Source: an uncultured Prevotella sp.
Lineage (GTDB): Bacteria; Bacteroidota; Bacteroidia; Bacteroidales; Bacteroidaceae
Assembly: GCA_946186115.1 (NCBI GenBank)
Contig: CAMHLV010000019.1
Location: 1 to 44,361 of the forward strand
DNA length: 44,361 bases
Direction of reading: 5' to 3'
Each line of letters starts with the position of its first letter. Positions within the stretch are counted from its first letter, which is position 1. The notes beneath the pieces are model-generated. The model ran no database searches. It saw nothing but the letters and a program-made list of their open reading frames with translations, and had not been told where the DNA came from. Position numbers and translations under genes: made by a program. Positions 1 through 8,781 of this stretch are shown one piece after another.

Positions 1-39
1 TTTCCAGCTAAAAACTGATAAACCCTCGTCATTCAATCG

Positions 40-113
40 TGATTCCGGCGGGATTCAAACCCACAACCTTCTGATCCGTAGTCAGATGCTCTATTCAGTT
101 GAGCTACGGAACC
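40..113 (-). tRNA. tRNA-Arg (anticodon ACG)
   Basis: Read on the minus strand, a complete 74-nt cloverleaf can be folded. The acceptor stem GGTTCCG pairs with CGGAATC, with one G-T pair, and A is the discriminator base. The anticodon stem TCTGA/TCAGA encloses loop CTACGGA, so the anticodon is ACG (read as ICG, arginine CGN codons). The T-arm GGGTTTGAATCCC-like region is present. CCA is not encoded. Confidence 0.96.
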
Positions 114-134
114 TCCGTTCCTTAATTGCGGGTG

Positions 135-166
135 CAAAGGTAAGCACTTTTTTTGAAACCACCAAA
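135..166 (-). promoter_or_regulatory. Promoter of tRNA-Arg
   Basis: On the minus strand TTTG (163-166) is followed after exactly 20 nt by TACCTTTG (135-142). This matches the Bacteroidetes -33/-7 consensus fully. Transcription would start about 17-20 nt upstream of the mature tRNA. Confidence 0.8.
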
Positions 167-190
167 TTTTTCCGCAACTTTTTTACTTTT

Positions 191-1075
191 CTATACGATA
201 ATTCTCGTTTTATGGTAGTTTTCCCTGAATTCTGTGGGTGAACAGCCTTTGTTTTTACGGAATATCCTGTTGAAATTGCTCAGATTGTTGAATCCACTTT
301 GATAGCATATTTCTGCCACACTCTTGGTGGTATCTACGAGCATACGGCTGGCATAGCCGAGTCTGATTTCTATGATATAGTCGCTGAGATTGCGACCTGT
401 ATGCAGTTTGAAGAATCTGCTGAATGCCGACGGACTCATGCCTGCTATTTCTGCCAATGTAGCCAGTCGAATCTCATCCATATAGTTCTTGGCTATAAAA
501 TTCTTCACCTTCAGCACACGCCTCGAATCGCTTTCCACTTCCACCTTGGCAAAACTACTGGTTGCCAGTGTACGCGACCCACTACACTTAGAGAGTTCAT
601 ACAGTATCGTCATGAACTGTGTCATGGCATAAAAGCCCTCGCTGACAGAGCTGAGTGTATCTATCTGATGATAGACGCGCATGATGGCATCCAGGGAGAA
701 TGCCAATCCCTTGCGTGCCTCTAACAGCATCTTTCGCAACGAGAAGAAAGGATTCTTTGAGAGGAAGGAGTCTTCAGCCAAATCAAAATAGAACTGTACT
801 GTAACCTCTCTAATATCATCGCTGGTGCAGGTGTTCTGTTCCCATACATGCTCCAAATCAGGACTGGTGATAAGCACCAGGTCGAAGTCGCCGATAACCT
901 CGTTGGAGTCGCCGACAATGCGACGCACACCAGCAGCATGCTCTACGAAATTCAGTTCGAACACCTCATGATTATGAATGGGATATGTAAACTCCTTCTT
1001 ACGACGGTCGGCGATATACAGGGCATCTTTGCCCATCAATGGTGTTATCTCGTGTATTACCCTAGAAACTTCCAT
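191..1075 (-). CDS. AraC-family transcriptional regulator
   Basis: This 294-aa protein has the two-part AraC layout. Residues about 20-160 form a cupin-like sensing domain (the HNHEVFELNFV segment is typical of the ligand-binding barrel). Residues about 190-290 form the DNA-binding domain with two helix-turn-helix units: LAEIAGMSPSAFSRFFK and VAEICYQSGFNNLSNFNRIF, followed by SPTEFR. Its start lies 3 nt after the dapA stop, so it is probably cotranscribed with dapA from the promoter near 2000. The effector and targets cannot be read from the sequence. The pairing with dapA could mean control of lysine/cell-wall precursor synthesis or simply shared transcription. Confidence 0.9.
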   Translation of the reverse strand: MEVSRVIHEITPLMGKDALYIADRRKKEFTYPIHNHEVFELNFVEHAAGVRRIVGDSNEVIGDFDLVLITSPDLEHVWEQNTCTSDDIREVTVQFYFDLAEDSFLSKNPFFSLRKMLLEARKGLAFSLDAIMRVYHQIDTLSSVSEGFYAMTQFMTILYELSKCSGSRTLATSSFAKVEVESDSRRVLKVKNFIAKNYMDEIRLATLAEIAGMSPSAFSRFFKLHTGRNLSDYIIEIRLGYASRMLVDTTKSVAEICYQSGFNNLSNFNRIFRKNKGCSPTEFRENYHKTRIIV

Positions 1076-1078
1076 CTT

Positions 1079-1966
1079 TTAAATCTTCAACTCCTTCATT
1101 ATTTCTGCCATACGCTGAAGCGTAGAGATGCGTGTGGGCACCAATGGCAGACGCAGCACATTATCGATATATCCCATTTCGTGGAGCATGGCCTTCACTC
1201 CTGCAGGGTTGCCATCGACGAAGAGCAGTGAGAAGAGGTCGATAAAGCGATGGTGAATCTTGCGTGCAGGGTCGTATTCTCCTTTCATCTGCAGGCGTAT
1301 CATCTTTGAGAACTCCTTTGGCAGTGCATTGCCAATGACGCTGATTACGCCCACGGCTCCACATGATATCATGGGGAATGTGAGGGCATCGTCGCCAGAG
1401 ATAACGTCAAAGCCACGAGGCTTGTTCTTGATAATCTCGTCCACCTGTTCCAAATTGCCAGAGGCTTCCTTGATAGCCACAATATTCTCGCAGTCGTGAG
1501 CAAGACGTACTGTAGTGGCTGCACTCATATTCACACCTGTGCGCCCAGGGACATTATATAATACTACTGGCAGTTGTGTGGCAGCGGCTATAGTCTTGAA
1601 GTGCTGATACAGTCCTTCCTGCGAAGGCTTGTTATAGTAAGGACACACACTAAGTATTCCGTCGATACCACGGAAATCACCCGTGTGCAGTTCCTCGACG
1701 ATGGCCGCCGTGTTGTTTCCACCGCAACCCATCAGTATGGGCACGCGCCCTCCCACAAGATCGACTATCAGGTCCTTGATTATCTGTCGTTCCTCAGCCG
1801 TCAGCGTTGGTGTCTCGCCTGTGGTGGCCAATATGCAGAAGAAGTCTGCACCATTACTCAACTGGTATTCCACCAAACGAATAAGCGACTTGTAGTCAAC
1901 AGAGCCGTCTTCCTTGAATGGTGTCACCAATGCTATTCCTAACCCTTTGAAGATATTACGTGCCAT
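1079..1966 (-). CDS. dapA: 4-hydroxy-tetrahydrodipicolinate synthase
   Basis: This cytoplasmic TIM-barrel enzyme condenses pyruvate with aspartate semialdehyde at the head of the diaminopimelate/lysine pathway. The 295-aa product has the family hallmarks: ATTGETPTL (about residues 47-55), the YNVPGRTG loop with catalytic Tyr137, and Schiff-base Lys166 in AIKEASGN. I chose the ATG at 1966 (MARNIFKGLG) because it gives the normal DapA N-terminus. The frame stays open to 2062, but that extension would cross the promoter. It heads a two-gene unit with the AraC-type regulator. Confidence 0.95.
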   Translation of the reverse strand: MARNIFKGLGIALVTPFKEDGSVDYKSLIRLVEYQLSNGADFFCILATTGETPTLTAEERQIIKDLIVDLVGGRVPILMGCGGNNTAAIVEELHTGDFRGIDGILSVCPYYNKPSQEGLYQHFKTIAAATQLPVVLYNVPGRTGVNMSAATTVRLAHDCENIVAIKEASGNLEQVDEIIKNKPRGFDVISGDDALTFPMISCGAVGVISVIGNALPKEFSKMIRLQMKGEYDPARKIHHRFIDLFSLLFVDGNPAGVKAMLHEMGYIDNVLRLPLVPTRISTLQRMAEIMKELKI

Positions 1967-1996
1967 AAAAATAAATGAAATCTTACTTTTGGTGTG

Positions 1997-2004
1997 CAAA
2001 AGTA
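1997..2004 (-). promoter_or_regulatory. Promoter -7 element for dapA
   Basis: TACTTTTG on the minus strand matches TAnnTTTG and lies 30 nt before the dapA start. The -33 element is weak: the nearest TTTG is 24 nt further upstream. Confidence 0.6.
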
Positions 2005-2047
2005 CAAAAATTAATTGGAAAAAGTCAGCAAATTGCAAAAAATTTAT

Positions 2048-2055
2048 TATTTTTG
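2048..2055 (+). promoter_or_regulatory. Promoter -7 element for the LytS-type kinase
   Basis: TATTTTTG matches TAnnTTTG and lies 44 nt before the kinase start. No good -33 TTTG is seen at the right distance. It is back to back with the dapA promoter. Confidence 0.45.
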
Positions 2056-2099
2056 CAGTCAAAATGCTAATATAGAAAGAAATTAGTACACATCAACGT

Positions 2100-4094
2100 A
2101 TGATACGAAGACTATGGTTGTATGCTACAGTGGCTGCACTCCTCGGTGTGTCGGCTTGTCAGGATTCTGAGTATGCTCCTGACGCCAGGAGTGAGGAGCA
2201 GTCAGAAATCCTACATGCCATCAACGACTCGATGCAGCATCTCTCACCAACAGCCATAGGCGCAATAGAAGAGCAGATGAGCAAGGCCAACGACTCGCTG
2301 ACGTGGTATGACTACTACCTGATGTATGGGCGGCACTATCTGCTCACTGACACCCCAGACTCTCTCCTACCCTACACCAAGCGCACACTGCTCTTTGCTC
2401 GCCGACAGCAGCCTACTGCCCGACTGAAGGGCCTGGCTGCCACAGCCCTAAACTCAGAGGCCGCCTACCACTACCTGATGCACCACAATACCGACAGCGT
2501 CATCAGCCTATATATGGAGGCTTACCACCTGATGATGGAGAGCGACGTCAAAGAGAACCTGCCTGATGTGAGTGCAAACATCGGTGATGCCTATGTGGCA
2601 AAAAGCGAACTCGTAGAAGGTTCACGATGGTATCGAAGGGCAATATACTTGGTTGACTCGCTGGGACTGCCGACCAAGAATAACCAGACGCTATACCTGG
2701 GACTGGGGCACATATACACCGCTGTAGGCGACTTCTCGCAAGCACGCAAATACTACGAAAAGACAGAGCAGTATTTCAACGACATGAAGCCTAACATGCA
2801 GACATACTTCCTCAACAACTACGGCAACTACTTCTATTACCGTCATAAATATCCAGAAGCACTCTCCACATTCCGCCGGCTGAAGGCCCATCTGGAGAAA
2901 TATGATGCCGAGGAAGCCTTCGACATGTTCCTATGTAAGGTCAACATGGCCGACGTATTCCTGAACCTCAACGAGACCGACTCAGCACGCTACTACGTCA
3001 AACAGGCTGAGGATTATTTTGCCCGTAACAGCGTGGCAGCAGGCGTTTACTATGCCCACACCATCCGCATAGGCATAGCCCTGCACGATAAAGACTATGC
3101 TGAGGCAGAACGCATACTGCAATCCGAAAAGGAACTCAATATGAACCAAGAGGCCGAAATGCAGAACATCAGACAGCAGTACCTTAACAACTACTATGCT
3201 GCCATAGGCAATTACAAGCGTGCCTATGAGTTGCTGCAAAGCCATCAGGAGGCGAAAGACTCCACAGAGTATCTTCGCAAGAAGATGCGCTCTGAGGACA
3301 TCATGCTGCAACTGACAGAAGACACCATCCACCTGCACCAGTTGCTGCGCATGAAGCAGAATGAGGCCATGCATGCCAAGACACAGCTGGAACTATGGAT
3401 TTCATCAGCCCTGCTGATAATACTGCTCATGGCCTTTGCTCTGTGGTACAACCATGAGCGCAAGCGGAAACTGAAGAACAGTCTCGACATCATCAACCTC
3501 CGCCTGTCGAACGCCCGCCAGCGCATCTCGCCCCACTTTGTATTCAATGTTCTCAATTCGCGTATGACGAAGAGCAACCAGCAGGAAACTGACCAGCTGA
3601 TGACTATGGCCAAATTGATACGCGAGAACCTCGACCTCACGAGCAAGTCGTATGTGACACTGGGCGAAGAACTTGATTTCGTCAAGCACTACGTTGAGAT
3701 AGAACGCACGCTGATAGGCGAAGACTTTATCTTCAACATGAAAGTAGATGACGAAAGTATTCTGAGCAAGGTATGCCTCCCCTCAATGCTTATCCAGATA
3801 ATGACAGAGAATGCCATCCTCCACGGTCTCAAGGGCAAGGAAGGCGAGAAACGGCTATGCATCATGGTGGAGAGCGAAGAGAATGAGACACGAATCAGCG
3901 TGTGTGACAATGGTCCTGGTTTCGACATTCGCCACTACAACAGCGAGCGCTCACGTACAGGTCTCAACATAATCCGCACCACGCTCAGCGCAGTGAATGC
4001 TAAAAATCCCAACGCCAAGATACGTTACGAGATAAAGAACGACAACGGCTGTCACAGCATACTTACCATTCCTAAAAACATCAAACTAATATGA
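2100..4094 (+). CDS. TPR-containing LytS/YesM-type sensor histidine kinase
   Basis: The 664-aa protein starts with a signal sequence ending in a lipobox-like VSAC (Cys20). Next comes a helical TPR-rich sensor region (about 60-410), a short coiled coil, one transmembrane helix (about 430-450) and a cytoplasmic kinase. The kinase has the His_kinase motif ISPHFVFN with phospho-acceptor His479, the N-box ENAILHG (about 570) and the ATP lid CDNGPGF (about 603) followed by RTGLNII. It overlaps the response-regulator gene by 4 bp (ATGA), so the two are translated together and form one signalling pair. The TPRs presumably bind a peptide or protein partner in the periplasm; the signal is unknown. A lipid anchor combined with a downstream transmembrane helix is odd for a kinase. 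Confidence 0.9.
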   Translation: MIRRLWLYATVAALLGVSACQDSEYAPDARSEEQSEILHAINDSMQHLSPTAIGAIEEQMSKANDSLTWYDYYLMYGRHYLLTDTPDSLLPYTKRTLLFARRQQPTARLKGLAATALNSEAAYHYLMHHNTDSVISLYMEAYHLMMESDVKENLPDVSANIGDAYVAKSELVEGSRWYRRAIYLVDSLGLPTKNNQTLYLGLGHIYTAVGDFSQARKYYEKTEQYFNDMKPNMQTYFLNNYGNYFYYRHKYPEALSTFRRLKAHLEKYDAEEAFDMFLCKVNMADVFLNLNETDSARYYVKQAEDYFARNSVAAGVYYAHTIRIGIALHDKDYAEAERILQSEKELNMNQEAEMQNIRQQYLNNYYAAIGNYKRAYELLQSHQEAKDSTEYLRKKMRSEDIMLQLTEDTIHLHQLLRMKQNEAMHAKTQLELWISSALLIILLMAFALWYNHERKRKLKNSLDIINLRLSNARQRISPHFVFNVLNSRMTKSNQQETDQLMTMAKLIRENLDLTSKSYVTLGEELDFVKHYVEIERTLIGEDFIFNMKVDDESILSKVCLPSMLIQIMTENAILHGLKGKEGEKRLCIMVESEENETRISVCDNGPGFDIRHYNSERSRTGLNIIRTTLSAVNAKNPNAKIRYEIKNDNGCHSILTIPKNIKLI

Positions 4095-4822
4095 AAACCA
4101 TCATCATTGATGACGAGCAGACTTCAATAGATGCTCTTACACAAAAACTCCAAAGCTACGACGACATTACCATTGCAGGCACTTCCCAGAGCGGTTTGAA
4201 GGGAATAGTACTGGTCAGGAACGCACAACCAGATCTGTTGTTTATAGATGTGGAAATGCCAGATATGTCAGGACTTGAATTCCTCAACCAGATCGGCAAC
4301 ATCATACAGAAACCCTGCAAGGTCGTTATCTATACTGCCCACAGCAATTATATACTGCCGGCATTCAGAGGCAAGGCCTTCGACTTTCTGCTGAAACCCA
4401 TCGACGACAAGGAACTGAAGAATATCATCCAGCGAGCCTACATAGAGAATGACGGCGAGCAGAAACCTTCCTGTCAACAGCACGACAAACTGCTGCTATA
4501 TATGAATGCCACCGACTTCTGTATGACCAACACCAATGACGTTGGATTGTTCCAATACAATCGCGAGTTGCGTGTGTGGGAAGTGCTGGTAGCAGGACGC
4601 CAGGAACCTGTTCGACTGAAACGCACTACCAGCAACGACACGCTGCTAAACCTCGACCCTCGCTTCATACAGGTGAGCCAGCGCCACATCATCAACATCA
4701 ACTACCTGATGGAGGTGTCAGATAACCTATGCCGCTTATTTCCGCCTTTCGACAAGATTACTGATGTCAAGGTGGGGCGCACCTTCAGAAAGCTGCTGAC
4801 AGAGAAATTCAACTCGTTGTAA
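4091..4822 (+). CDS. LytTR-family response regulator
   Basis: This 243-aa DNA-binding response regulator has an N-terminal receiver domain with acidic pair Asp7-Asp8, phospho-acceptor Asp53 (LLFIDVEMPD) and the conserved Lys in FDFLLKPID. Its C-terminal LytTR domain is about residues 140-243 (HIININYLMEV and FPPFDKITDVKVGRTFRK segments). It is the partner of the kinase it overlaps by 4 bp. LytTR regulators bind direct repeats upstream of their targets; no target can be assigned here. A bidirectional terminator follows. Confidence 0.92.
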   Translation: MKTIIIDDEQTSIDALTQKLQSYDDITIAGTSQSGLKGIVLVRNAQPDLLFIDVEMPDMSGLEFLNQIGNIIQKPCKVVIYTAHSNYILPAFRGKAFDFLLKPIDDKELKNIIQRAYIENDGEQKPSCQQHDKLLLYMNATDFCMTNTNDVGLFQYNRELRVWEVLVAGRQEPVRLKRTTSNDTLLNLDPRFIQVSQRHIININYLMEVSDNLCRLFPPFDKITDVKVGRTFRKLLTEKFNSL

Positions 4823-4831
4823 GAGTGGGAA

Positions 4832-4871
4832 TAAAAAAATGCCGTGCTGAAAAATCTCAGCACGGCTTTTT
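4832..4871. terminator. Bidirectional terminator
   Basis: A 10-bp perfect hairpin, GCCGTGCTGA (4841-4850) with TCAGCACGGC (4857-4866), is followed on the plus strand by TTTTT. It is preceded by AAAAAAA, which becomes a T-run on the minus strand. It can therefore end both the response-regulator transcript and the converging glgB transcript. Confidence 0.88.
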
Positions 4872-4891
4872 CATATTCTAGTATTACATTA

Positions 4892-7024
4892 TTACTGCTT
4901 TCTGAGCACCACAGCCGAACGAGCCGGAATATAGAGCTTCAGCCACTCCTTGTGATCCTGCACATAGAGGGGGTCGTAGTTGGTGATGTGAGTCACTGTA
5001 TCGTCAGCGAATCCGTTGCCACCAAACTCCTTGGCATCTGTGTTGAGTACCACCTCGTATGAACCTGTGGGCACCAGGAATCCGTAGTCAGTATAACTGC
5101 GCGTCGGCGAGAAGTTGAAGACGAACACAAGGTCACCACGCATGTAGCACAGCACCTGGTCGCCGTCGTCGTGCCATATTTCTGTGACTGGTGTCTTCTG
5201 GAAATTCTTCTCACTCTTGATGACCTCCAGCATCTTCTGGTCGAAGTCGCCCAGCCAGTGGTAGCACAGTTCCTTGTTATCGACGAGGTTCCACTGACGG
5301 CGTGCATACTTATACGACCAGCCATTGCCCTCGCGTGGGAAGTCGATCCACTCAGGATGTCCGAACTCGTTACCCATAAAGTTGAGGTAACCGCCGTTGA
5401 TAGCACCAGCAGTCACCAGTCGGATCATCTTATGCATGGCAATGCCGCGTTGGGCCATATCGTTCTCGTCGCCCTTCTTGAAGTGCCAGTACATATCGGC
5501 ATCAATAAGTCGGAAGATGATGGTCTTGTCGCCTACCAGAGCCTGGTCGTGGCTCTCGCAGTATGAGATGGTCTTCTCGTCAGGACGACGGTTCTTGACC
5601 TCCCAGAAGATAGAGCACACGTTGATATCTTCGTCGCGTACCTCTTTAATAGTCTTAATCCAGTAGTCAGGGATGTTCATGGCCATGCGGTAGTCGAAGC
5701 CATATCCGCCGTCCTCAAACTTAGCTGCCAAGCCAGGCATGCCGCTCACCTCCTCAGCGATGGTGATGGCCTTGGGATTAACCTCGTGGATGAGGCAGTT
5801 GGCCAGCGTGAGATAGCAGATGGCATTATCGTCCTCATGACCGTTGAAGTAGTCGCCATAGCCGCCGAAAGCCTCGCCCAGTCCGTGGCTGTAATAGAGC
5901 ATCGAGGTGACGCCGTCGAAACGGAATCCGTCGAACTTGAATTCCTCGAGCCAATACTTACAGTTGGAGAGCAGGAAGTGCAACACGTCGTCCTTGCCAT
6001 AGTCGAAGCAGAGAGAGTCCCATGCTGGGTGCTCGTGGCGGTCGCCAGGATAGAAGAACTGGTTGGGGTCGCCGGCCAGGTTGCCCAAGCCTTCCACCTC
6101 ATTCTTCACGGCGTGCGAATGTACGATATCCATGATGACTGCAATACCCATCTTGTGGGCCGTGTCGATCATCTCCTTCAGTTCCTCTGGGGTGCCGAAG
6201 CGGCTGCTGGGTGCAAAGAACGAGCTGACGTGATAGCCGAACGAGCCATAGTAGGGATGCTCCTGTATAGCCATCACCTGAATGGCATTGTAGCCGTCTT
6301 TTTTGACGCGCGGCAGCACGTTTTCAGTAAACTCCTTGTAGGTTCCCACCTTCTCGGCATCCTGGCTCATACCCACGTGGCACTCATAGATGAGAAGCGG
6401 ATTGGTATCGGGCTTGAAATTCTTCTTCTTAAACTCATAGGGTTTCTCAGGGTTCCATACCTGGGCAGAGAATATCTTTGTCTGATCATCCTGCACCACA
6501 CGGCGACACCAGGCAGGGATGCGCTCTCCTTCGCCACCGTTCCACTTCACCTTCATCTTATAGAGCTGGCCGTGCTTCAGGGCTTTCTCGCTGAGTTTCA
6601 GTTCCCAGTTGCCTGTGCCCTCAATGCGCTTGCACTTATACTTCTCTGACTCCTGCCAGTTGTTGAAGTCGCCTATCAGATAGATTTCTGTTGCGTTGGG
6701 AGCCCACTCACGGAACACCCATCCCTTAGCCAGTTTATGCAGACCGAAGTAGAGGTGACCAGAGGCAAACTGCGACAGAGTCTGCTTGCCGTTGCGTGTC
6801 AGCTGACCGATTTTCCACAGGGCATGGTCGTGACGGCCGCGGATAGCCTGCTCGAACGGCTCCAGCCATGAGTCGTCGCGTACCAGTCCTATATGCTGTG
6901 GCTCCTCCACCTTCTTCACCACTTTCACCACCTTCTTGGCAGCAGATTTCTTAGCAGTGGTCTTCTTGGCGACTGCCTTCTTCTCAGGAGTCTCTTTCTT
7001 TGTTGTTTTCTTTGTCGTTGCCAT
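4892..7024 (-). CDS. glgB: 1,4-alpha-glucan branching enzyme, GH13_8-like
   Basis: This enzyme introduces alpha-1,6 branches into glycogen. The 710-aa protein has a CBM48 domain (about 75-165) and a GH13 barrel. Nucleophile Asp370 lies in DGFRFDGV, the acid/base is Glu424 in AEEVSGMPG, and the third catalytic Asp follows in CESHDQALVG. The C-terminal beta domain ends in ARSAVVLRKQ. The GNEFGHPEWIDFPR signature resembles the eukaryote-type subfamily more than enteric GlgB. The first 42 residues are a separate Lys/Ala/Thr-rich tail (ATTKKTTKKETPEKK and repeats), like a histone H1 tail and not needed for catalysis. It lies 4 nt downstream of the YhcH-family gene and is probably cotranscribed. 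Confidence 0.93.
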   Translation of the reverse strand: MATTKKTTKKETPEKKAVAKKTTAKKSAAKKVVKVVKKVEEPQHIGLVRDDSWLEPFEQAIRGRHDHALWKIGQLTRNGKQTLSQFASGHLYFGLHKLAKGWVFREWAPNATEIYLIGDFNNWQESEKYKCKRIEGTGNWELKLSEKALKHGQLYKMKVKWNGGEGERIPAWCRRVVQDDQTKIFSAQVWNPEKPYEFKKKNFKPDTNPLLIYECHVGMSQDAEKVGTYKEFTENVLPRVKKDGYNAIQVMAIQEHPYYGSFGYHVSSFFAPSSRFGTPEELKEMIDTAHKMGIAVIMDIVHSHAVKNEVEGLGNLAGDPNQFFYPGDRHEHPAWDSLCFDYGKDDVLHFLLSNCKYWLEEFKFDGFRFDGVTSMLYYSHGLGEAFGGYGDYFNGHEDDNAICYLTLANCLIHEVNPKAITIAEEVSGMPGLAAKFEDGGYGFDYRMAMNIPDYWIKTIKEVRDEDINVCSIFWEVKNRRPDEKTISYCESHDQALVGDKTIIFRLIDADMYWHFKKGDENDMAQRGIAMHKMIRLVTAGAINGGYLNFMGNEFGHPEWIDFPREGNGWSYKYARRQWNLVDNKELCYHWLGDFDQKMLEVIKSEKNFQKTPVTEIWHDDGDQVLCYMRGDLVFVFNFSPTRSYTDYGFLVPTGSYEVVLNTDAKEFGGNGFADDTVTHITNYDPLYVQDHKEWLKLYIPARSAVVLRKQ

Positions 7025-7028
7025 AGTG

Positions 7029-7475
7029 TTATGCCTTTACCTTAAATATTGCTTTCTTAATCTCAGGAACTCCAGCGATGCAGGGAGCATGGCCGTCCTG
7101 CGGGAAGAAGATGGCCATCATGCCTATCTGACATGTTACATAGCTGTCGGCAGCCAGATCAGGAATCTTCGTAATGTCCTTCTCGGCATTGTATTCTGCC
7201 TTGGGCAACAGGTCGCGCTGTGTGTAGCCGAAGGTCTCGGCAGCAGTGATGGGTATCTGTATGTCTATCATCTTGTCGTGAGTCTCAATGACGGCCTCGT
7301 CGGGTGTCTTGCCCTTAGCCACTTGGATGTTGACAAAGAGGTCCTTGCCTACGATTTCATGCTTACCAGCCTCCATAGTATTGAGGTCGTTCTGCTGAAG
7401 AAACTCCACTACCTTTGGAAACAGCGGATTGATAGCCGCATAGTTTTTCAGGTTCTCAATTTTGTCGATAATCAT
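7029..7475 (-). CDS. YhcH/YjgK/YiaL family protein
   Basis: The 148-aa protein fits this cupin-like family, related to the EbgC beta-galactosidase subunit and to the sialic-acid anomerase NanQ. Recognisable parts are NIQVAKGKTPDEAVIETHDKM-type text around residues 50-70, DIQIPITAAETFGY, and the C-terminal MMAIFFPQDGHAPCI, which carries conserved metal-ligand histidines in the family. It probably binds or isomerises a small sugar in the cytoplasm. Its position 4 nt before glgB suggests a carbohydrate role, but the substrate is unknown. The 54-nt gap to the upstream MORN gene would allow one three-gene transcript. Confidence 0.85.
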   Translation of the reverse strand: MIIDKIENLKNYAAINPLFPKVVEFLQQNDLNTMEAGKHEIVGKDLFVNIQVAKGKTPDEAVIETHDKMIDIQIPITAAETFGYTQRDLLPKAEYNAEKDITKIPDLAADSYVTCQIGMMAIFFPQDGHAPCIAGVPEIKKAIFKVKA

Positions 7476-7529
7476 AATGCAATGTGATTTTAAAGAAATT
7501 TGATATTTTTGGTATTTATTGTCTTCTAT

Positions 7530-8660
7530 TCAACTTCTGTCCACAATTCTGCGGCCTTGGTTATAGCGTCCCTTAGCTGTGACCTTGCCGTTGCGGTCTT
7601 TCTCAACAAACTCTCCTTCGCGCTTGTCGTTGACATAGGTGCCCTCAAAGCGTTTGCCGTCCTTGTCTTCCTCGATAGCAGGACCGTTGCGCAAACCATG
7701 CTTGAAGTGCCCCTTGAACTTAGAGCCGTCTGTGAATCTCATGACACACTCACCGTCAGGCTGTCCGTTGCGGAAGTGCCCTTCTATCACGTCACCATTG
7801 CTATAGGTCACCTTGGCCTTGCCGTTCAAGCGGTCGTTTTTCCATTCGCCCTGATAGGTGTCGCCTCCTTTCCTGACCAGCATTCCCTGGCCCGACTTGT
7901 CGCCCTTCAGGAACTGACCTGTATATTTGTCACCATTGGCATAGCGGAACACGCCTTGTCCTGTTCGCTCACCATTCACATAGTCGCCCTCGTAGGAATC
8001 GCCGTTCTGGAATTTGTATATGCCCTTGCCATGCTGCAAGTCGGCAGAGAACAGGCCCACATACACATCGCCGTTGGCATAGCGGAAAGTACCCTTGCCT
8101 TGCTGGTGGTCGTCCTGCCACTGGCCATCGTACATCGCTCCGTTGCCCCAGTTGAAAATACCACGGCCATTCTTTTTGTCCATCCTCCATTCTCCATCAT
8201 AGTAGGCTCCCTCCTTGAACATATAGCGTCCCTTGCCGTGGCGCATATCCTGTTTCCAGTTTCCGTCATATTTATCACCATTGAAATAGTACATGGTACC
8301 ATGGCCTTCGCGGTCGTCTCTATACCACAGCCCGTCATAGCGGTTGTTGTTGGAATAGTAGTATGTGCCTTTGCCATGCTGATGGTCTTGCATCCACTCA
8401 CCCTCATAGCGCTCACCGTCGAAGAAGGTATAGACTCCCCAACCCTGACGCCTGCCCTTGACGTACTCGCCCTCAAAGGTATCGCCATCCTTCCATGTCG
8501 TTTTGCCTTTGCCGTGAGGCTTGCCGGCCTGCATTTCACCTTGGTACATACCACCGTCTTTCATCACACACGAACCGAGTGTGATTTTCTGCGCACTAGC
8601 GGGCATTACTGCCGTCAAAAGGAAAACAAAAATGTATATTGTATTTTTTATCAGTCTCAT
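7530..8660 (-). CDS. Exported MORN-repeat protein
   Basis: The 376-aa product has a signal peptide (MRLIKNTIYIFVFLLTAVMPASAQ region, cleavage near residue 24). Almost all of the rest is consecutive MORN repeats of about 23 residues with the pattern Y.G.w..g..hGkG.....G, roughly 13 copies. MORN repeats form an extended beta-sheet and often mediate lipid or protein contact. No catalytic domain is seen, so a scaffold role in the periplasm or at the cell surface is likely. The gene has its own promoter and may be cotranscribed with the YhcH gene and glgB. The repeats keep a long opposite-strand frame open, which I regard as a shadow. Confidence 0.88.
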   Translation of the reverse strand: MRLIKNTIYIFVFLLTAVMPASAQKITLGSCVMKDGGMYQGEMQAGKPHGKGKTTWKDGDTFEGEYVKGRRQGWGVYTFFDGERYEGEWMQDHQHGKGTYYYSNNNRYDGLWYRDDREGHGTMYYFNGDKYDGNWKQDMRHGKGRYMFKEGAYYDGEWRMDKKNGRGIFNWGNGAMYDGQWQDDHQQGKGTFRYANGDVYVGLFSADLQHGKGIYKFQNGDSYEGDYVNGERTGQGVFRYANGDKYTGQFLKGDKSGQGMLVRKGGDTYQGEWKNDRLNGKAKVTYSNGDVIEGHFRNGQPDGECVMRFTDGSKFKGHFKHGLRNGPAIEEDKDGKRFEGTYVNDKREGEFVEKDRNGKVTAKGRYNQGRRIVDRS

Positions 8661-8693
8661 GATTATTCTGTCTTTTTCTATTCTAAAACTTCA

Positions 8694-8701
8694 CAAAGGT
8701 A
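8694..8701 (-). promoter_or_regulatory. Promoter -7 element for the MORN gene
   Basis: TACCTTTG on the minus strand lies 33 nt before the start codon. No clear -33 TTTG is seen. Confidence 0.6.
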
Positions 8702-8744
8702 CAAAAAAAATCCTATACCGCAAAGCGTTTTAAAAATTATTCAC

Positions 8745-8752
8745 TAACTTTG
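8745..8752 (+). promoter_or_regulatory. Promoter -7 element for kdsB
   Basis: TAACTTTG matches TAnnTTTG and lies 29 nt before the kdsB ATG. The -33 region is poor. Confidence 0.6.
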
Positions 8753-8781
8753 CGGCCAGATTACGATTTTTAGCATAAGAC

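Noticed and set aside
5786..6649. 287-codon plus-strand frame inside glgB
   Set aside because: It lies fully opposite the catalytic barrel of GlgB and shows no protein family features.
7500..8747. Long plus-strand open frame of 415 codons opposite the MORN gene
   Set aside because: It mirrors the MORN repeats on the other strand, has no recognisable domain and runs across both flanking intergenic gaps. Repetitive codon use explains the open frame.
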